Shown one piece after another: positions 62,234 to 64,000 of a stretch of 64,000 bases of DNA; the first letter of the stretch is position 1, and every line of letters begins with the position of its first letter. The position numbers and the translations under genes are program-made. Below the pieces are notes generated by a model, which ran no database searches, was not told the DNA's origin, and was given only the letters and a program-made list of their open reading frames with translations. The stretch covers positions 1,687,963 through 1,751,962 of the forward strand of contig JAFDZW010000005.1 in the NCBI GenBank assembly GCA_018266755.1, read 5' to 3'. Origin of the DNA: Bacteroidota bacterium (GTDB lineage Bacteria; Bacteroidota; Ignavibacteria; Palsa-1295).

Positions 62234-64000
62234 GTGCAGAACCCCACACGATACCGTTTTGCTACAACCCTTCTTCTGTCGTGGCTTTTGCTTGCGGGGT
62301 CGACGTATGCCTTTTCGGTGCGCGACAGCATTGCCTACCGTGATACGACCATCTACAACACCCGCATCGTCGCGCATCTTCCGATTAGTCTGACACTCGC
62401 AGGAGGAGCCGGATTTGTCCGATATAGCGACAATGCATCCCTCATGCCGCCCTCGATCTCCGGCGGCTGCGATACGTTTACCCGAGGAAGCGGTACGCCG
62501 CTGTATATCGCTGCCGGAGTGTTGCTCCCGCTCTCGAACGAGATTCAGCTCCATCCGACACTTGCATGTCGTTCTCTCGCTGCCGATCATGTCTTTGGCC
62601 AGTTCGCGCCTGCCGTTGCCGATACCGGCGGCGGATCTCGTACCGTACGTTCGATCCAATTCGATCATACCATCAGCGCCGCAACGAAGATGCTCTCCGT
62701 CGATCTGCTGCTGCGGTGGCAGCCGACCGAACGCGTAATACTTGAAGGGGGGCCGACGGTCGGTCTGTTTTTCGATCAGTCGTTCACAAAGACGATACAC
62801 CGCGTGACCCCGGGAGCATTGCTCGATTCGGTTGAGGCAAGCGGTTCACTTCCGAACGCTCAGACGATCGTGCCAGCCGTCATACTCCGCGCTGGGTATG
62901 AAGTCCCACTCTCGCATACCCTCTTCGCAATGCCGAATGTCGCAGCGTTACTTCCGCTCGGAGGGACGACCGACTACTTCAAGTTCTACTCGATCGAGGC
63001 AGGAGTATCCTTTCGATTCCAATTGTCGTCACACGCCGATACGATTCGCGAAGCGCATACCGAGCGTGTTCCGGTTCATATCGAGATCCCGGAGCCGCCG
63101 CATGTCAAGCCATTTGCTGTTGGCATCGAAGCGTTTGCCGATGGCCCGAACGGATTGCGCGAACAGGTCGCCCGTTTGGAAGTCCGCGAGGTTAAGGCCC
63201 GTAATGCATTTCCGCTGCTCAACTATATTTTCTTCGACAGCTCCGACGCGTCCATCCCGGCGCGATATGTACGTTATAAAAGCCCCGACGATGCGGCCCG
63301 AAATTTCCGTGGCTCGATGGAGCGGCGCGGCGAACGTACGAGCGAACTCTACCTTGAAACGCTTAATATTATTGGCGACCGATTGAAGCGTATGCCACAA
63401 CTGACGATCAAACTCGTCGGCTCCACATCGAACATCGGTGCGGAAGCAGATAACGCACCGCTCGGCAAACGGCGTGCAGAAGCCGTTCGCGACTATTTGG
63501 TGCGGATCTGGGGCATCGAACCGTCACGCATCGCTGTTGTCGGCCGGACATTGCCGGAAAAACCCAGCCCAAGCGGGACGCCGCTCGGTCAGGCCGAGAA
63601 CCGTCGTGTTGAGATCCTCTCGAGCGACGACAGGTTGACGGATCCGCTCTATGTCACCAACATCGAGCATACGGCGAATCCGCCGCAGTTGCATGTTGTC
63701 CCAACGTGGCCGGAGGCCGATACGAACGTCGATTATCACATCTCGATCCGCATCGGCGGACAAGAGATCCAACGCTTCGACGGAAATTCCGAACAAGCAA
63801 ACACACAGACGAAAGACTGGACGATCACCGAGGAAGCGCTTAGCTCGGGTGCGGATTCGCTCGAGATCCGACTTGACGCAAATACGCAAACTGGTAACGC
63901 GGGCTCGGCACGAACGGCGATCAAACTCGAACAGCATCGTATCGAGCTCAACGAAGAACAGAAGCTCGATCGATTCAGTCTGATCCTCTTCAACTTCGAC
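62234..64000 (+). CDS. OmpA-family outer membrane protein (partial, runs off the window)
   Basis: The frame is open from 62234 to the end of the window (589 codons) with no stop. The N terminus has a signal peptide (TTLLLSWLLLAGSTYAFS). The next 270 residues are barrel-like strands (VAHLPISLTLAGGAGFVRY, VILEGGPTVGLFFDQ). An OmpA-like domain follows: MPQLTIKLVGSTSNIGAEAD, LGKRRAEAVRDYLV, RIAVVGRTLP and AENRRVEIL around residues 385-460, then a further beta-rich region that continues beyond the window. The GTG start is chosen because an in-frame ATG at 62180 lies inside the terminator hairpin. It is preceded by the third ECF/anti-sigma pair. Confidence 0.82.
   Translation, partial: MQNPTRYRFATTLLLSWLLLAGSTYAFSVRDSIAYRDTTIYNTRIVAHLPISLTLAGGAGFVRYSDNASLMPPSISGGCDTFTRGSGTPLYIAAGVLLPLSNEIQLHPTLACRSLAADHVFGQFAPAVADTGGGSRTVRSIQFDHTISAATKMLSVDLLLRWQPTERVILEGGPTVGLFFDQSFTKTIHRVTPGALLDSVEASGSLPNAQTIVPAVILRAGYEVPLSHTLFAMPNVAALLPLGGTTDYFKFYSIEAGVSFRFQLSSHADTIREAHTERVPVHIEIPEPPHVKPFAVGIEAFADGPNGLREQVARLEVREVKARNAFPLLNYIFFDSSDASIPARYVRYKSPDDAARNFRGSMERRGERTSELYLETLNIIGDRLKRMPQLTIKLVGSTSNIGAEADNAPLGKRRAEAVRDYLVRIWGIEPSRIAVVGRTLPEKPSPSGTPLGQAENRRVEILSSDDRLTDPLYVTNIEHTANPPQLHVVPTWPEADTNVDYHISIRIGGQEIQRFDGNSEQANTQTKDWTITEEALSSGADSLEIRLDANTQTGNAGSARTAIKLEQHRIELNEEQKLDRFSLILFNFD

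Overview
The window is chromosomal DNA of moderately high GC from a free-living Gram-negative bacterium. Several proteins end in a type IX secretion (T9SS) type A sorting domain, alongside a TonB-dependent receptor, OmpA-family proteins, many lipoproteins, a PFOR and several ECF sigma factors. This points to the FCB superphylum, most likely the Bacteroidota/Chlorobi branch (Ignavibacteria/Kapabacteria-like); the placement is inference from gene content. No mobile element, CRISPR array, rRNA or prophage is visible.

Layout. 1-2.2 kb: the 3' end of yidD converging on rnpA-rpmH (minus strand), then a sulfite-oxidase-fold molybdoprotein with a cytochrome b partner. 2.2-9.4 kb: an NADP-binding oxidoreductase and beta carbonic anhydrase, a GNAT acetyltransferase, a full-length pyruvate:ferredoxin oxidoreductase and a small envelope operon. 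9.5-14 kb: initiator tRNA, a TonB-dependent receptor, an FKBP lipoprotein and rsgA. 14-24 kb: a DUF4331 T9SS protein, a cupin anti-sigma factor and an ECF sigma factor, divergent from a tightly coupled five-gene carotenoid operon (two CrtI-type enzymes, aldehyde dehydrogenase, acyltransferase, GT2 glycosyltransferase) that resembles the tailoring half of the staphyloxanthin pathway. 24-30 kb: an EtfD-like membrane Fe-S oxidoreductase, DUF1801 protein, BamE-like lipoprotein, two MsrB genes flanking a Kir-type potassium channel and elbB, then a 592-bp gene-free gap packed with small inverted repeats. 30-45 kb: rpsT, secreted sialidase-fold and T9SS proteins, a STAS protein with a very acidic tail, citrate synthase, a CNNM/CorC transporter coupled to an ATP-grasp-like protein, and a GT4/beta-propeller operon. 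45-52 kb: a 1197-residue DUF4175-like membrane/coiled-coil protein, ogt, and an ECF sigma/zinc anti-sigma/persulfide dioxygenase/rhodanese operon. 52-64 kb: a kynureninase-like enzyme, another T9SS protein, a group of secreted and OmpA-type envelope proteins, gamma carbonic anhydrase, a third ECF/anti-sigma pair, and an OmpA-family protein that runs off the window.

Themes. Three separate ECF sigma/anti-sigma pairs each sit beside a plausible target set (carotenoids; sulfane-sulfur detoxification; an OmpA-type envelope protein). Together with two MsrB enzymes, a molybdoenzyme with a membrane cytochrome, and two kinds of carbonic anhydrase, this suggests a cell coping with light/oxidative and sulfur stress. 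Genes are closely packed, start-stop overlaps are common, and intrinsic terminators are easy to see at many operon ends. Functional calls come from motifs read by eye; no database search was run.
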